A stretch of DNA of 64,000 nucleotides, taken from the NCBI GenBank assembly GCA_041987545.1, contig JBHIWH010000003.1, forward strand, positions 62,001 through 126,000. The letters are read 5' to 3'. Made by a program: the position numbers and the translations under genes. Origin of the DNA: JAJRXR01 sp041987545 (lineage in GTDB: Bacteria > Planctomycetota > Phycisphaerae > Phycisphaerales > UBA1924). Shown here piece by piece: positions 62,678 to 64,000 of this stretch (position 1 is its first letter; each line of letters opens with the position of its first letter). A model generated the notes under the pieces. That model did no database searches, was not told the DNA's origin, and saw only the letters and a program-made list of their open reading frames with translations.

Positions 62678-64000
62678 ATGCGGTGTGCGCTGGTTGCGGT
62701 GGCGTGTCTGGCCTCGGTCGCGGTTGGCGGGCCTTGGCGGGCCTGCGAGGACCCCGCCGCGGCGGGTTGGGACCCGGCGGGGCTGGACGAGGCCCGGGAA
62801 CTGGCGGCGCGGATCGGGTCGGCGGCGGTGATGGTCGTGGACCGGGGCGTCGTCGTGGCGGCGTGGGGGGAGATCGACCGCCCGCTGCGGACGCACTCGA
62901 TGCGCAAGAGCCTGTACGCGGCGACGATCGGGGCCGCGATGACCGACCGGGGCGTCGAGCTGGACGCGACGCTGGGCGAGATGGGCTTCGACGCCGAGCT
63001 GGGGCTGAGCGAGGCCGAGGCGGGGGCGACGTTCGAGGACCTGCTCGCGGCAAGGTCGGGCGTGTACCTCCCCGCGGCGTACGAGACCGAGGGCAACGCG
63101 GCGCTGCGCCCGGAGCGGGGCAGCGCCGGGCCCGGCGAGCGGTGGTACTACAACAACTGGGACTTCAACCTGATCCCGGCCGTCTTCGAGCGGCAGACGG
63201 GCGTGCCGCTGGCCGACGCGTTCGGGCAGCGCCTCGCGGGGCCCCTGGGCTTCGAGGACTTCGACGCCGAGCGCGACGTGTTCGAGTGGCTGGAGCCGAG
63301 TGTCTCGCCGACGCCGGCGGTGTTGCTGCGCGTCTCGGCCCGGGACCTGGCACGCGTGGGTGTGCTGCACCTGAACGACGGCGAGTGGGAGGGGCAGCGC
63401 GTGCTCGCGTCGGGCTGGGCCGAGCGGAGCACGAGCGCCGTCACGACGTTCGGGGCGGGCCACGGGCGGGGCGAGGGCAACGGGTACGGCCTGCTCTGGT
63501 GGGTGTACCCCGCCGACCCCAACGCGCCGGACGCGTGGGGGCGGGTGCGCCGGGTCGCGGCGAGGGGTCTGGGCGGGCACGCCATGTTCCTCGTGCCGGG
63601 GCTGGACCTGGTGATCGTGCACCGGACGGACACGGACTCGGGGCCCGGCGTCGGCGACCGGGACGTGGCGGGCCTGATGGGCGCGATCCTCGCCGCCCGC
63701 ACGGGAGATGGAGAAGCCGACGCGGCGACCGGGCCGGTCCGGGCCGAGCGGCTCAACGAGATCCCGGCGCCCGACTCACGCGCGCCGCGGCCCGTGCCGG
63801 GGGCGGTGCGCCGGGCGCTGGCCGGGCGGTACGAGGGCCCGGGCGGGATGGCGTTCGTGGTGCACGAGTGGGGGGGGCGCCTGTTCATCCGGCGTGAGAC
63901 GGGCGGGGGCGCGAGCGAGGCGGAGCTGTTCTCGTCGGGCGACGGCCAGCCGCTCTACTCGCCGGTTGCGCCCCTCGAGGTCCGGACGCTCGACGAGACG
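62678..64000 (+). CDS. Serine hydrolase of the beta-lactamase family, 3' truncated by window end
   Basis: ATG 62678 opens with a signal peptide (CALVAVACLASVAVGG) and the frame is open to the last base, giving at least 441 residues. The active-site S-x-x-K is in THSMRKSLYA (Ser near residue 75) and the Y-x-N element in WYYNNWDF. These belong to class C beta-lactamase/DD-peptidase-like serine hydrolases. After the catalytic domain an additional C-terminal beta region begins near GAVRRALAGRYEGP. The substrate is unknown; cell-wall or ester hydrolysis is likely. Confidence 0.82.
   Translation, partial: MRCALVAVACLASVAVGGPWRACEDPAAAGWDPAGLDEARELAARIGSAAVMVVDRGVVVAAWGEIDRPLRTHSMRKSLYAATIGAAMTDRGVELDATLGEMGFDAELGLSEAEAGATFEDLLAARSGVYLPAAYETEGNAALRPERGSAGPGERWYYNNWDFNLIPAVFERQTGVPLADAFGQRLAGPLGFEDFDAERDVFEWLEPSVSPTPAVLLRVSARDLARVGVLHLNDGEWEGQRVLASGWAERSTSAVTTFGAGHGRGEGNGYGLLWWVYPADPNAPDAWGRVRRVAARGLGGHAMFLVPGLDLVIVHRTDTDSGPGVGDRDVAGLMGAILAARTGDGEADAATGPVRAERLNEIPAPDSRAPRPVPGAVRRALAGRYEGPGGMAFVVHEWGGRLFIRRETGGGASEAELFSSGDGQPLYSPVAPLEVRTLDET

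Noticed and set aside
58626..63053. Very long minus-strand open frame running through 60-63 kb
   Set aside because: Only the part to 60026 has a signal peptide and FG-GAP/dockerin features. The upstream part lies antisense to SpoVR, DciA-like and other convincing plus-strand genes and is low-complexity.
1..64000. CRISPR arrays, tRNA/rRNA genes, IS elements
   Set aside because: No evenly spaced direct repeats with unique spacers, no tRNA-like cloverleaf and no transposase frames were recognised by reading; a tRNAscan or CRISPR finder run would be decisive.

Overview
The window is very GC-rich, densely coded DNA with a strong G/C third-position bias, many GTG/TTG starts and long spurious open frames on both strands. 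Six proteins end in the duplicated Cys/Asp-rich 'GC-type dockerin' tail. With the DUF3473-type deacetylase, a PEP-CTERM-like tail, CRTAC1/FG-GAP proteins and dispersed palindromes, this points to a Planctomycetota bacterium, most likely class Phycisphaerae. This is inferred from protein families; no rRNA gene, tRNA gene or CRISPR array was recognised.

Layout. 1-2812: two FG-GAP/UnbV proteins with dockerin tails. 2937-4820: an SLC13-type permease. 4955-20941: one co-directional block for a cell-surface polysaccharide, with four glycosyltransferases (GT4, GT2, GT4, GT4), a sugar formyltransferase, an exosortase-type polysaccharide deacetylase, two sulfotransferases, three hexapeptide acetyltransferases, a beta-propeller protein, an unknown lipoprotein and two tandem paralogous polymerase-like membrane proteins. 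21318-34716: a helical exported protein, Mrp-type ATPase, exported unknowns, AraC regulator, two further FG-GAP/UnbV paralogues, guanylate kinase, aspartate carbamoyltransferase, a lipoprotein, UbiX-type prenyltransferase and a Fic protein with a palindromic operator candidate. 34802-42691: dnaE, a small membrane protein, a large Gly/Asp-rich secreted protein and a class IV aminotransferase. 42848-48013: three tandem secreted propeller-plus-dockerin proteins, two followed by their own terminator-like hairpin. 48023-64000: a membrane-anchored EEP phosphodiesterase, LuxR regulator, ClpB, a YjfB-like peptide, a small lipoprotein, a HARE-HTH-like protein, ParB with two parS-like palindromes inside the two following genes, NUDIX hydrolase, histidine kinase, an ABC ATPase, another dockerin protein, a DciA-like protein, a zinc-ribbon membrane protein, SpoVR, and a serine beta-lactamase-family protein cut by the window end.

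How the genes may work together. The polysaccharide block carries assembly, polymerisation and several decoration steps (sulfation, acetylation, formylation, deacetylation), so it plausibly makes a sulfated, acylated exopolysaccharide. No flippase, initiating phosphoglycosyltransferase or exosortase is visible, so these must lie elsewhere. The dockerin-tailed exported proteins look like a surface-protein set whose partner is not in the window. The most interesting non-coding signals are the two parS-like sites, the palindrome abutting the fic start, and dispersed palindromes that have entered coding sequence in clpB and at the end of an acetyltransferase gene.
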